From assembly GCA_003184365.1 (NCBI GenBank), contig NKYR01000071.1, forward strand, positions 1-64,000: a DNA stretch of 64,000 nucleotides, written 5' to 3'. The notes beneath the pieces were generated by a model that saw only the letters and a program-made list of their open reading frames with translations, did no database searches and was not told the origin of the DNA. Position numbers and translations under genes: made by a program. Shown in pieces: positions 22,282 through 33,742 of this stretch (within the stretch, counting starts at the first letter, position 1; the number at the start of each line of letters is the position of its first letter). The DNA is from Evernia prunastri. Its lineage: Eukaryota > Ascomycota > Lecanoromycetes > Lecanorales > Parmeliaceae.

Positions 22282-23649
22282 TCAACCCATAGCAGATTTG
22301 ACAACCTTAAGATAGTCACCGTCAGCACCAGTGTTATTCTTCGCCTCCGACCCATCCCACAGCATGACACCGCCAAAGTTACTCACACCCGCCGTCATCG
22401 CGCTCTTGATAACACTCGTCATATTCGCCGGCTCGAGGTATCCCTTACCAGCACAATCAGCGCACGCCGGCGCGCCGATGTACAGCTTGGGTCCCTTGCC
22501 CGCGACGGTGCTGTTGCCGCTCAAGTCATTGGACCAGGCTTTGAAGGAGTCGACGAAGCCCGGCTGCCGGACGTCGCAGCCGGCCGCGGCGTTGTTGTAG
22601 AACTGGACGAAGACGAAGTCCATCGTCTGCATGGCCGCGAGCGGGATGGAGGCGTCCGGGCGCGGGCACTGGGGCGCGCCGGAGATGTAGTACTGCTTGG
22701 ACGGGTCGCCCGCGTAGGTGCTGCGGAGGGCGGAGACGAACGTGTTGTAGTACTTGGTGCTGTGGTCTTCGTTGTCGACGTCGAAGCCGTCGAGCTTGAC
22801 CGACCCGAACGGTCTCATGTCGGAGTCGGTCATGCCGCCCCCGAAGAGGTTCCAGAGGTTCTTGGCGAAGCCGGTAGCTTGCGCGTCGCTGCTGAAGTTC
22901 GTGACGCCTGTAGCGCCTCCGAGACTCAACAGGACTTTCTTGCCGAGGCTCTGGCAGGTGGTGATGTTCTTGGCGAGGAAAGGGCAGTCCAGTAAACCGG
23001 TTGCGTTGATTTTCTGGGCGTCGAGCGTCGGTGTGCCCCCGGTTGCTGCTCCGAAGTTGATGACGGGTTGACCGGCCGGTCCATAGAAGGTGGTTAGGAA
23101 AGCAAGGACGACGATGTCCACGTTGTCATCTTGACACAGTTCATCCAGGGTGACTTGGTTTGTAGCGGGTGATTGCTCGTAGTAGACTGCGAGGTTACCT
23201 GAGGACTGGGCGTTGAAAGAGCCGTTAGTGCTGCTACTATTCATTACAGGAGCGTACGGAGCTGCGGCTGTTGCGTTAGCTGGAGGAGGGGTTCCAGCTG
23301 CAGATGTGGACATAGCTGCAGGTGCAGATGCCGCTGCTGGAGCGCTGGGCGTGGTGGCATATTTACCGAGGAAAATATTGATCCACATATCGTAGGCTTG
23401 AATATCCTGATTTAATTGGGCGGTCTTGGCATCGGTAGAGTTAGCTGACGCAAGGTACGCCGCCATCCAACCGTGAAAAGTAGTGTACTCGGATTGTAGC
23501 ATTTGCAGCTCAGCGAGTGGGACCTCCACAAATCCAGGGGGCGCTTGCCTGCGGGACATGTGGCTTTCCTGGTTAACTTCTGCATGGCCGGCCGATGCAA
23601 GAAGATTGAAAGCGCCCAGCGCAAGAATGGAGGTAGAAGGGTAGAACAT
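22282..23649 (-). CDS. GH18 chitinase (class III type), secreted, 455 aa
   Basis: One uninterrupted exon. A signal peptide (FYPSTSILALGAFNLLASAG) is followed by an N-terminal region of about 100 residues and an Ala/Pro/Ser-rich linker. The catalytic barrel starts near residue 155 (NLAVYYEQS). Family landmarks are KKVLLSLGGATG (strand 3) and DGFDVDNED near residue 284, which satisfies the GH18 DxxDxDxE pattern with the acid catalyst Glu present. YISGAPQCP, MDFVFVQFYNN and GGVMLWDGSE complete the substrate cleft. Enzymes of this type hydrolyse beta-1,4-GlcNAc links in chitin, in the wall or the environment. There is no recognised chitin-binding module; the N-terminal extension before the linker is unusual and unassigned. 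Confidence 0.93.
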   Translation of the reverse strand: MFYPSTSILALGAFNLLASAGHAEVNQESHMSRRQAPPGFVEVPLAELQMLQSEYTTFHGWMAAYLASANSTDAKTAQLNQDIQAYDMWINIFLGKYATTPSAPAAASAPAAMSTSAAGTPPPANATAAAPYAPVMNSSSTNGSFNAQSSGNLAVYYEQSPATNQVTLDELCQDDNVDIVVLAFLTTFYGPAGQPVINFGAATGGTPTLDAQKINATGLLDCPFLAKNITTCQSLGKKVLLSLGGATGVTNFSSDAQATGFAKNLWNLFGGGMTDSDMRPFGSVKLDGFDVDNEDHSTKYYNTFVSALRSTYAGDPSKQYYISGAPQCPRPDASIPLAAMQTMDFVFVQFYNNAAAGCDVRQPGFVDSFKAWSNDLSGNSTVAGKGPKLYIGAPACADCAGKGYLEPANMTSVIKSAMTAGVSNFGGVMLWDGSEAKNNTGADGDYLKVVKSAMG

Positions 23650-26600
23650 GGTAAATAGTGGACTTAATAAAAGAGCAGATCAAATAGGTGGGTAAGAGAA
23701 ACGAAAGGGAAAAATGCGAATGTATTGTGCGTAGAGTGGTAGGAAGGAATAGGGAAACGAAAGACGATCTGAGTTGGAGAAATTCTGTCTATGGAACAAC
23801 GAAGAACGACATAGCCAACAACAAGGTAATCATTGTTTCGCCTTGTCCCCAAATACGAAGGCATTCATTCTTGGCCAATAAAGTGATCAAGGTCATAGCT
23901 TGCTTTGTCTTCCCTTGTGTTATCCCGAAAGGGACATCTTTGACTGTATGCCTGGTTGCGAGACAATGCGCAACCATGAAGAAACATTGAAACAATACAC
24001 GGAGAAGTGACTCTATTTTCACTTAGCGATTGAGGCGATATCGCTCTGTCTTGATTTATTGGTCGATTCACTGTACCGCGGACGCAAGTTTCACTTCTTT
24101 TAGCAGAAAGAGTGGCAAGTTTTGCGCGTTTAGACGAGGGCGGCTCATAAAACTGTCAGTGGTCCCCGCATTAACACTAATCTAAGTATCAGGTACATTT
24201 TGAATGTTTTAGCTTCACTGATAGTCTGGCATTCTTTGGGGTGGAATGAGTATACGAGGGATTATTGCCAATTGAAGCTGTCGTTAGATCGCAGACGAGG
24301 GCAAATCCTTGTACATACTTGCGTGTGGATTAAGGATTTAGCATTCGAACATTGAAACGAGACTGTTGCAAGGTGTTTCCTGAAGATTTGTGCAGACTAA
24401 CCATGTATAGTACGACTACGCTGGGCTCAGTAGGTGAGATCTTGCTGCAGGCTTCCGTAGAATATCAACGTTCTTTTCTGCCCACGCGAATGCAATAATG
24501 TCACCATTCTAATCTTGGCCTCTGTCGCAACTGATGGTTGATCCGACTTCTCTAGTGCCTTCTGCTAAGCACGGGTCAAGTGGCAACTTACTAGTGCTGT
24601 ACCATCTATTGGAATCATCCGCATTCCGGGTCGCCCCTGCCCTTGATGAACTCTGTTGCTTCTTTTTCCGACCTCAGGTTGCTACGAAACAGCGAATGGT
24701 AGGGTAAATACTCGAGTCCCGGAACATTCGATACAGATCTGGTTTCTTTCATCATCTGTACCGCCCGCACTTGCATCACCCTCCCTCCATTCTTGGTCAA
24801 GCAATAATCTCCGGTGTTATGAATGTTCCGCGCGTTACCAAACCGTTAATAGGCTATCAGTGCGTCGTCCGATCAACCACACATATACATGCTGAAAGAC
24901 ACTAGGCCTCAGGGCTAGACTACCGGATTCGGCAACCAGTAGCTACTGATGCCAGGAGGTGCTTGCGATACTGAATCCCTGGCTTCCAAAGTGCGGGGTA
25001 GCCGGATGGACGGTGTTCAGCTTCGTAATACCATCATTGGAACTTGGCAAACGAGCTGCAGCAAGTAACTGCACGAACTTGCTAGCGGGAATTACATGGA
25101 AGCCCTAGAGAGGTGATGACTTGCCAATATCGGATCGACGTCAAGCGACCGCGTATGAATTGAAAAGCGTGTGCCTCTGGTGCCATCTCTCGAGACCAAA
25201 CTCTTGGTGCGATTGTGTGGCATACCTAAGGCGCTTTCTTTTTGCCTACCGACTGATCACTATCATGCATAGACATAATGGGAATCTTGGCGTAGATGGC
25301 TAAATAACTCCAGGCACATACGAGTATGCGACACATTGCAGCAGGCGACAACACATCAATAATCCGGCAGTATTTGTTTGAATCAATATAGCGTTTAGAG
25401 ATGATTGGCCGACTTTGAACACATAACCAACATTCGCTTAGCTCAAAATCTTACGAAGTGCAATGAGTATAATGCAGGTGCTGCTGACTGAGCTTTCGCA
25501 AGAATCACCGTCTTACTGCATACTCCTCAGTAGGTAGCTTCCTAATCAATCGCATCTGTTTCGCTTATTCGATCAGCTACGCCCCCGCAATGCGAACGGC
25601 TCAATACGGAGATAGTCTCAGCCCCAGTAGCCTCCAACTAAGCCAAGGCCACATCTTCAGCTGGAGAGCCATGAGGAGCACAACCCTGATGCAGTAAAGG
25701 TGTGAGGCCATCTTGTAGATGAATGTGATAGAGAAGCGTGAAGAGGAAGTTCGCATGGTGGTAAGAAATTGCACCACTGACCATTGATTGCTGTCGCAAG
25801 CAAGTTGTTTCGGTGCTCTTTAACGACGCCAAGCCCGATGAGATGACGTAATACTCGGCTCCACTGGCAGGGGGGGAATTAGACTGGGAGACTGGTAGGG
25901 CGCGCAAACGTCTTGCAATAAATACCAAGGTCTTCATTTTGCAATGTTGGCAGGCTGATATTGATACGTTCTGCATTCAGCACATTGAACAGCTTGCATG
26001 CATCCATCAGAAATATCTACAGTATGTACACTGGCTTCAACATTTCTGGGCGCTGTGAGGAATGATTTCCAGCTTCTGTGTTCGCGTGATGACTATCTGA
26101 CCTCTGCATTTAGACCTGATCTGACATACATGAACAATACGAGCCACGGCCGAGACCGACGTCTCTCAATCTCTGCAAAGGATCGCTGCACCTCTGGTGC
26201 GCCAAGCCTGTTGCTGTATAGAGCGCCACTCCTTTGCGCCCCTCACAATATTCTCAACCCATCAATAATTAGCGAGAGATGGAAGATCCTCCTATGAGAC
26301 TCTCTGTGACTGACCCTAGTAACCGAATCCGTTCTGCTGGAAAGGAAATCAGGCAGAACATCTGGAACGCTTGGGCCTAATCTGCTCCCCTCTCTTGCTC
26401 ATCTGACTCCGGTAAAGGCGCGCTTGTATTGCAGCGAATGGCCGTATACGTCCAACGATACGTGGCATCAGAGTTCTTGGCCCCGGAATAGGCACCAAAA
26501 TCTTACATCATGGGCTTTCATGGCGCTTCTATGTTGCGGAACTACAAGCTGAGACTTGTCCAGTCTCCTGATCGAGAGAAATACGATGCACCTCGCTCAG

Positions 26601-26767
26601 CCCAGGAACCGCTAGATACATATAAGATGTGTGCCCACAACAATCAATCCCAGCAGATTCTTGATCAGCGACCCAAATTGTCTAAACTCTCCAGAGTCCT
26701 TTCGAGTTCGAATTGTTACTTGAACAGCTGACACTCTCTCTCCAACCTTCAACCTTCCACCTTGGAC
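23650..26767. other. gene-free interval, about 3.1 kb
   Basis: Divergent upstream region between the chitinase (minus) and the DyP peroxidase (plus). Open frames of up to 112 codons show no domain. No repeat, transposon end or RNA gene recognised. The 50 bases before 26768 are pyrimidine-rich (CAACCTTCAACCTTCC), as is common in fungal leaders. Confidence 0.45.
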
Positions 26768-28565
26768 ATGACGACCTCCCAACCCCCTCCTTTGGATCTC
26801 AACAATGTCCAAGGTGATATCTTGTCAGTCTAAATCCACATCCTTGGCCCTGCTCTCCATTTATCCAGACTCACATCTGACAGAGCTGGTCTTCCCAAAA
26901 AGACCCAGACCTACTTCTTCTTCCTAATTGACCAATCACGCGTCCAAGGATTCCGAAAACAACTCACCCATCTGATTCCTCTTATTACCACGACATCCCA
27001 AGTCTTCAAGCACCATGACGCCATTGCTCAAGACAAGGCAGACGCAGTCAAGCGCGGTCTTCCGCCGCCGCTTTTAAAGATCAGTGGAGTCAACCTAGTC
27101 TTCAGCCAGAAGGGCTTGGTGAAGGTAAGTGTCACAGCTGGAGATCATATATGCTTGAGCCTCGCTGACTCCGACTCTTACCCACGCAGATAGGACTTGA
27201 CAGTAAGGGAGAAATCCACGACAGCGCATTCGTCGGTGGCATGCTGGCGGATGCAAAGGACCTAGGTGATCCAGGAACGGCAACCGCAGACACCCCTGAT
27301 TGGGTTCCTGCCTTCAAAAACGGTGTCGATGGCATGATTCTTGTCTCGGGTGATAGCCATCAAACAGTTGCTGAAACCCTAAACGAGATCAAGCAGATCT
27401 TCTTGGTTGGGTCTCATTCGGCCACAATTCATGAAGCCCTCCGTATCGTCGGAGATGTCCGTCCAGGAAATGAAAACGGTCATGAACAGTCCGTATCTCT
27501 ACGATAGCTGTGAAGTCGTTCAGCCGCTGACATTTTATCCCAGCTTTGGCTTTCAAGATGGCATCTCGCAGCCTGCAATCCGTGGCGTCAATGCGACTGT
27601 GAATCCTGGGCAGGAGTTCGTAGACCAAGGAATCACACTCCTCGGCCGCCAAGGCGATGATAGCATAGTCCTCGAGAATGGGAAATTCGTGAACACAGGA
27701 CCGGTCACCCGGCCATCTTGGGCGCTGGACGGGAGCTTTCTTGCTTTCCGCTATCTGTTCCAACTTGTACCCGAGTTCAACAACTTCTTGAAACAGAATC
27801 CCATCCCTGGTTTAGCCCCTGAGCTCGGTAGTGAGCTCCTCGGAGCCCGTTTGATGGGTCGTTGGAAAAGCGGTATGGACCTTCAGGTCCCTTTTCCGAC
27901 GCTCTTTCTTCTCATACTGATGATGAAACTGGCGCGCAGGAGCACCCATTGATATCACACCGACCAAAGACAACCCTGTCCTTGGGAAAGATTCATCTCG
28001 TAACAACAATTTCCGCTATGCCGTTCCTGGCGACCCGGCAGCGGCAGACAACACTCAAGACCGATGCCCCTTTGCCGCTCACACCCGGAAGACCAATCCG
28101 CGAGCTGACCTCGAAGACCTCTCCCCCCCAGCGTCCACTGACAACCGCCGCATCCTTCGCCGCGGCATCCAATTTGGTCCCGAAGTCTCGGCGGCTGAGG
28201 CTGCGGCGGGCAAGACGATCCAAGGCCGTGGTCTCCTCTTTGCGGCGTACCAAAGCAACATTGTCAACGGATTTCAGTTCATCCAAAAGAGTACGCTCCC
28301 CTGTCCATGAAAAGGTTCCTCTTGGGCGCTTGGCTAACGATTTGCAGGCTGGGCGGACAACGCCAACTTCCCTCCCAAGGCCGTAACCCCAGGACTCGAC
28401 CCCATCGTCGGCCAGGATGCCGGAGGAGCACGTTCGATGATCGGCACGAACCCGAGCAGCCAAAGCACCTCGCTCACTCTCCCAACATGGGTGGTGCCCA
28501 GGGGAGGCGAGTATTTCTTCTCGCCGTCCATCGCTGCCCTCAAGGAGACCTTCGCGTTGGCCTAG
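26768..28565 (+). CDS. DyP-type heme peroxidase, 497 aa
   Basis: Six exons: 26768-26823, 26884-27124, 27190-27488, 27544-27872, 27940-28290, 28348-28565. The five introns of 55-67 bp restore a continuous frame. The N-terminus (LDLNNVQGDIL, LPKKTQTYFFF) is typical of fungal dye-decolorizing peroxidases. GFQDG (Asp near residue 203) is the distal catalytic motif. CPFAAHTRKTNPR (His near 357) supplies the proximal heme ligand, and ILRRGIQFG the distal Arg. A C-terminal GLLFAAYQSNIVNGFQFIQ block closes the fold. These enzymes oxidise dyes and phenolics with H2O2. There is no signal peptide, so a cytosolic or non-classically exported enzyme is likely. Length is normal for the fungal type. Confidence 0.93.
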
Positions 28566-31213
28566 GAGGTGGATGCTAGGGCCGGTAATCAGATCGGTGT
28601 TCTAAGGAAAACAGCAGTACATGTGGGAAAGGTGCAAATGTGGAGCGCTTGTGTTACTACTTTGCCGTTATTCTCGCGAGTCATTATGGGTGCAACGATA
28701 GCTGTCAAGTCTCAAATGTCGTTTTGCCTCTTTAAATGCCTTTTTCAAATATCCCAGATCTCACTTCGTCGCGATTCCATTCGCAAAGCGCGACTAGCCT
28801 CTTCATCGGAGCTAGTACACAGCGCAAAGTCCTCCACGCACATGCCAGTCCCATCTCAAGTTCCATATCAAGTCCCATAGTGATTTCGGATTCATGGAAG
28901 GAGGCTAAAAACATGACCCGTCCCGCTTCGACATATAAACCACGCTTGTATAATCCACGCGCAACAAACCCACGATCAATGTCCATCCCCAACCTATCAC
29001 GCTCCTCGACATCCCGCACAATATCCTCGACCGGCGAGACATCGTAGCTCGCAATCCCATCCTAGCCGCCCCACAACATTCCAACGACGGCCCCACGACC
29101 GACGTCCCAGACCGACGCTCCCGCGTCCTCGTTCTCGCCGAATGCCACGCTCGAATGCTATATTTGATCTTTGATGATAACAGTCTGCTCGGTTGACGCT
29201 CCATGTGCGGTCGTGCCGTTCCCCGAGGTCATTGGCCAGAGGGATAAACGCCCGTTGTCAAGCCCGTCGTGCGTCCTCGTTTCAAGACCCGATCGACTCG
29301 GGGAAAAGCGGACGATGAGCGGACGATAGGAGAGGTGGTGAATATGGGTTCTTCCATTGAGATTGAATCCATCGCCTCGTCTGTCCTGGGCGGTAAGGAA
29401 GTGGTTGGCTCACCATAGCAGGGCGTTTGAGAATAGTGAAGCCGACCTGGTTTTTCCCAATGGGGTTATAGACAGCTTCGGGAATCGCTCAGTTTAGCAG
29501 AGTGTTCCCTACTGAGTGCGCGGAGGCCGTTATGATGTGGCCCAGTAGGAGGCGAGAGACTCTTTACAGGATTGCAATCGAACCCATTTGGTTTGAATTC
29601 GACACCGCACGGTGCTCACGGCTACTCTCTAGACGCAGGGAGCTGGTTTCACCTTCCTTGACTCTTTTTTTGTTCCAAGATACCCATTTACATCGCCGTA
29701 CACGGGCTTCGCGATCACATTCTCGAGGTGTGCGATCTCAGTCTCACCAGGCCTCTGCATTGGCCACTGCATCCGCCTTGGCTGGTGATTGAATGGCCAG
29801 CCCCTCAGCATCCACTTGCGGATCAGAGGTCTGGAGAGCACTACAAGATGGGTGTATGGAAAACAATCTTTTCATCCGCGGGATTCCTCCGATCAACAAG
29901 GGCGAAATATCCACCAAGTGTGTCCCGGCGCTTTACCAGATACTGCGCCAATGGACTGGCCCATCGGCGCTTTTTCAAGATGGGTTTGACAGCCACATCG
30001 ACCGCCCGGGCTTGCAGTAAAGCCACCTTCAAGATGTAAAGCCGCGGTGTGGATTCTACCGTCTTCGACTGCAAATTCTGAATCAGACGCGCCGTGGTAG
30101 ATAGAACATTGCCAGATACGGCGTGTAAGTCCTTTCCGAGGAGCCTCCGTCTTATCCCAGACAATCACCAATAGTATTAGCATCGCGGGTTCTTCTGTGA
30201 TTTCCGGATTCCAGACTCCGAGCTCTAGGAAATCAAGAGACTCCGATAGTTTGAGGACATGCGAAAATTCCGTACTGCGAGGATGTAATGGTTGTATAAA
30301 AGGACACAAGCGTGCTTTCATCCCATCGTAGTTGAGTATACAAAGAAGTATGACTGGGAACTCAATCACTTTAGCAGGAATAGATCGAGGGGATGGAGGC
30401 AGATGGCAATTACTGACAAAGTGAGTGGGTATTGGAAATGATTCGAGGGTACATGTGAAAGTAGATGACAGTGCGTTCTGGCTGAGATGCAAGATACTGG
30501 GGTGGGGCTTCCAATATAGACAGGTGAGAAATGTATCATTTCCACCTTTCCAGAGCGCGAAGTTGTGGGTGAAATCTAGTTGCAGCTTCTTAGCATTCAG
30601 CTACAGCACCCCACAACTGCGTCACTTGTTAAGTCTCGAATTTCAGACTTTCAAACATTGGTTGGAAATTGAGGACGGTAGGATGTGTGAAAGCAAGGTA
30701 TTAGGTATGGTACCACGCACAAGGGCCAGAAAAACCCCCGTCGCCGCGGAAAAGGTCGAGGTATCTAAGAAATTACAGTGTGACAACCTTCACATGGAGA
30801 CTCTTGGATTCGACCCGATTTTCTGTAGGGCTTGACAGGTTTCAGCGAGTATGCAAGGCAGCATTTGCTTCAAAAGGATGTCTCCTATGCATATTATTCC
30901 CTTCCGCTGAGCAAACACGGAAGAAGTGAGTGCGACGTCTGTTATGGATCCCGCGAAGGCTGCCCAGAAAGTAAATGAGGATGAACTAGCTGCTCGCACA
31001 CGCTCAAGCATCAGTGCGCGGCGAGGGTAAGAGGGAAAATTTTGGGCCCAATAATGTGTTGGTGCCGGAGATCGAGACCGACTATGGAATGATCCTGCAT
31101 TCTTATCGGAAAAATATAGTACAATTACAGCAGCATGCCGTCTCACCACGCCTAACACAGAACAGGCCTTCCTACACCTCTCCCTCGCCTCCTCACTTCC
31201 TCACATTAGACAT
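28566..31213. other. gene-poor interval, about 2.6 kb
   Basis: No intact gene recognised. A protein-like minus-strand segment at 28732-29230 is listed separately. A 199-codon minus-strand frame at 29893-30492 and a 136-codon plus-strand frame at 30425-30835 overlap each other and have no recognisable domain. Confidence 0.4.
28732..29230 (-). other. possible gene relic, unrecognised
   Basis: Minus-strand sequence reads as a fairly protein-like chain: EDAGASVWDVGRGAVVGMLW, a TAG stop, then DGIASYDVSPVEDIVRDVEE and GFVARGLYKRGLYVEAGRV. The same frame continues on both sides of the stop, suggesting a decayed gene or an unseen short intron. Family unknown; coding status uncertain. Confidence 0.22.
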
Positions 31214-32459
31214 TCAGGTAGAACTGATGGTGTACGCGCTAGTCGAGAACGTAGCACTACCGTTGACCGCCTCTGTCCCCGCCTGGATGCTCTGCAGCAG
31301 CATCCCCGAGAGCCCACTATCGAATTTCTCCAGGTAGGTGAAAAACGGCAGCAAGTCACCACTGTAGCTATTCTTGAGGGATCCGTCCGCGACCACGAAG
31401 CTGTAGACAGTTGCCCCCGTCCCCGTGTTCTTGCCGCTGAAGAGATTGAACGTAATGCCATCGTTGACCAAGGTACCGACGGGAGTGGCGGAACCACCGT
31501 CATCGGGGGATCCAATGGGACCTACGGCGGGGCAACAATTAGTACAGCGATCTCGGCAATACCCACGAGGTTGTCAAGTACCAAGACCGCCATAAGCTCC
31601 GAGCCAGATCATGACTTCGATGGGATAGGTGGGGCCAGGAGCTACACATGCAGAGCCACCGAGGAAGGCATCATAGGCTACGTCGGCTACGATGTCGGTC
31701 TGGGAAACGTCGTAGCTGTTCAGTATGACTGTTAGTATACGTCTTTGCCTTCTTAGAGTGGCTGAGAGGGAAACCATGGATTAGCTTGGCACCAGCCGAC
31801 TTACCTCCACGTCCAGCTTGAGGGGATACTCTTGTAGTCACTCAGCGCTTGACACTTGACAGATGGGTCGTAAGCATTAGCGTAGCTTTTGATATAATTC
31901 TCTGTGGAGCTGTCGGCTGCGGTGTTCTCCCACGACCAAGTAGTGCTCCACGCAACCGGATTGCCGCCGGAAGCGGAGTTGAGGCACTGGGATCCGGTTC
32001 CGGTAGACATGCCCCAAAGATTATTGTTAATACTGAGAAGAGAATTCTAGGTTAGCATCACATTCCCAAAACGGTCTATGGTGCTCCGGCGCTGTCATTC
32101 CAGCAGATTCTCTCCCGAAACTCTCTACATTCGATATTCCGTCCAATTCATAAGTTTGTGAATACATACGTAAAAGGTCCAGAGTATAATAGAGAATCCT
32201 GAGCAGAATTTGCGCTGCAATCAGCGGAAGTGGAAGTGGAAGCAGTGCCGCTGCTTGATGGAGAGGTTGCTGCACCAGAGGAGCTGGCGACCACGGGAAC
32301 ACTCGCCGCGGCGTTCGGAGTTGACGATGCGATGGCAGTCGTAGAGGTCATGGTGGGGGATTGGGCAGGTTTCCAAGAACCCCCTTCATGGTTCCGGGGA
32401 ACAGCTAGTGCCAGAGGAGAGGCGGCAAGGGTAAGCAGTAGGAGACTTGATGGCTGCAT
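31214..32459 (-). CDS. GH12 endo-beta-glucanase/xyloglucanase, secreted, 319 aa
   Basis: Exons 32459-32170, 32032-31805, 31715-31582 and 31521-31214 (minus strand), with introns of 137, 89, 60 bp; the second has a perfect TACTAAC branch site. A signal peptide (SSLLLLTLAASPLALAVP) is followed by a Ser/Thr/Ala-rich stretch of about 60 residues and then the GH12 jelly-roll. Landmarks are NNNLWGMSTGTGSQC, SSWTWSYD, IVADVAYDAFL and EVMIWLGAYGGL (nucleophile Glu near residue 206). The C-terminal QAGTEAVNG carries the likely acid/base Glu near residue 301. GH12 enzymes cut beta-1,4-glucan or xyloglucan backbones in plant walls. The low-complexity segment before the catalytic domain is unusual; most GH12 proteins start the domain right after the signal peptide. 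Confidence 0.92.
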
Positions 32460-33742
32460 GATGACTGGAATGTACTGATAGTGTGGTTACAAGAAGTGGA
32501 TTGCGCAGGCTGAAAGAGCGTGGTGCAAAATCAATTTGCGGATGAGTGAACGTATTCTGGAGAAACAGCGACGAAAATTAAAGGCACGGTGAATAAATAT
32601 AGTCGAAGATATGAGGCAAGGAAAGGTTCTTATGTGTATGGACTGCGAGAGGAGATGAAACGTGGAAAGTCAAATATATGAGATAGTTCACACAGGTTGG
32701 ACTTTAAGACGTGATCCTTCAGAGGTTTGAAACAGTGACTTGATGGAACCACCGAAACACTGTATTGATGAGGAAAGGAAAAGATGAAGCTCTTGATGTA
32801 CTTGGCGTCGACGCCTGTGGGTTGGAAGACAAAGCGCGAGAAACCAGCTCCCATGATCGGTCGTGCCAGGTTGCTGATACGCAAGTCTTTCGCATCTACC
32901 ATCAAGTAGGTATGAGGAGCGTGTTCTGCCAAAGTCAGCGGCGTCAAAGCTGAGGGTTGCACCACTGAAACTGGAGAGATTAGAGGAAGTTTGAGCGGGG
33001 TCGCGTCGGAGACGTGATGGCTTACTCAGCAGATCTCAACCAATCAAATTCCTCATGCTTCGGCCGGCAGTGTCGCACGATGCCAACTACTGTTGCATTT
33101 TCAGGGGTTTGCGGGTGGTCATTGCGCGCCATGCCGCCATCCCCTAGAGCACAAGATGAGGCAAGCCCGCCGAGATTACCTGTTCGAAGAGACTCGTGCC
33201 AGCCTTTTCTTCCCTCAAGCTTCAAAGAGAGCCTTGGAAAGCTTCGATGATACGACATAATATGCACTGGCGCTTCAGTCTATGATGGTAAAGGCCCATT
33301 CAACAAGTCTCGGCAGTGCATGCCGACCACAGAAGTCTGTGAGGACGACCTCGCTGGGGAGGAGATCGAGACAATAGACAAGGGTCGTGAGCTGATAACG
33401 GTTTTAATTCTCCAGCTTCGGATGGGAACCCCCGACGCATTCAATCGGATAGTGCGGTTCAGGAAAGACATATTGGACAACATGACTGAGACCATGTTAC
33501 GGCAAAGATGTGTAGAGTCTTGGACATACCTTCAGGTTCTTTTGGGTGAGTTCAAAGTCTCCTTATCAAGAGTAGAATAGCTAGCAAGAGGGGCAGCCCC
33601 TTCAACTACGTCCTAGAGGATTCAAGAAGCCAGAGACTGGTTTTGACGTGTTGCTGATTTTGAATCTGCCAACTGGCTCTTGCCACTATCTAACACGTTA
33701 AGCCTCCCCGCCGCCATAGGGAAATTCAGAACCAGGACAAGC
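32460..33742. other. intergenic, about 1.3 kb
   Basis: Presumed promoter of the GH12 gene. Two short frames look somewhat protein-like (minus 32630-32965 with NLARPIMGAGFSRFVFQP; plus 33320-33580), but neither has a recognised domain and both lack supporting splice partners. Confidence 0.4.

Noticed and set aside
22228..22995. 255-codon plus-strand open frame
   Set aside because: Exact antisense of the GC-rich chitinase exon; composition is Arg/Val/Ala-rich and has no domain.
29893..30492. 199-codon minus-strand frame
   Set aside because: Overlaps another frame, no recognisable domain; no support beyond length.
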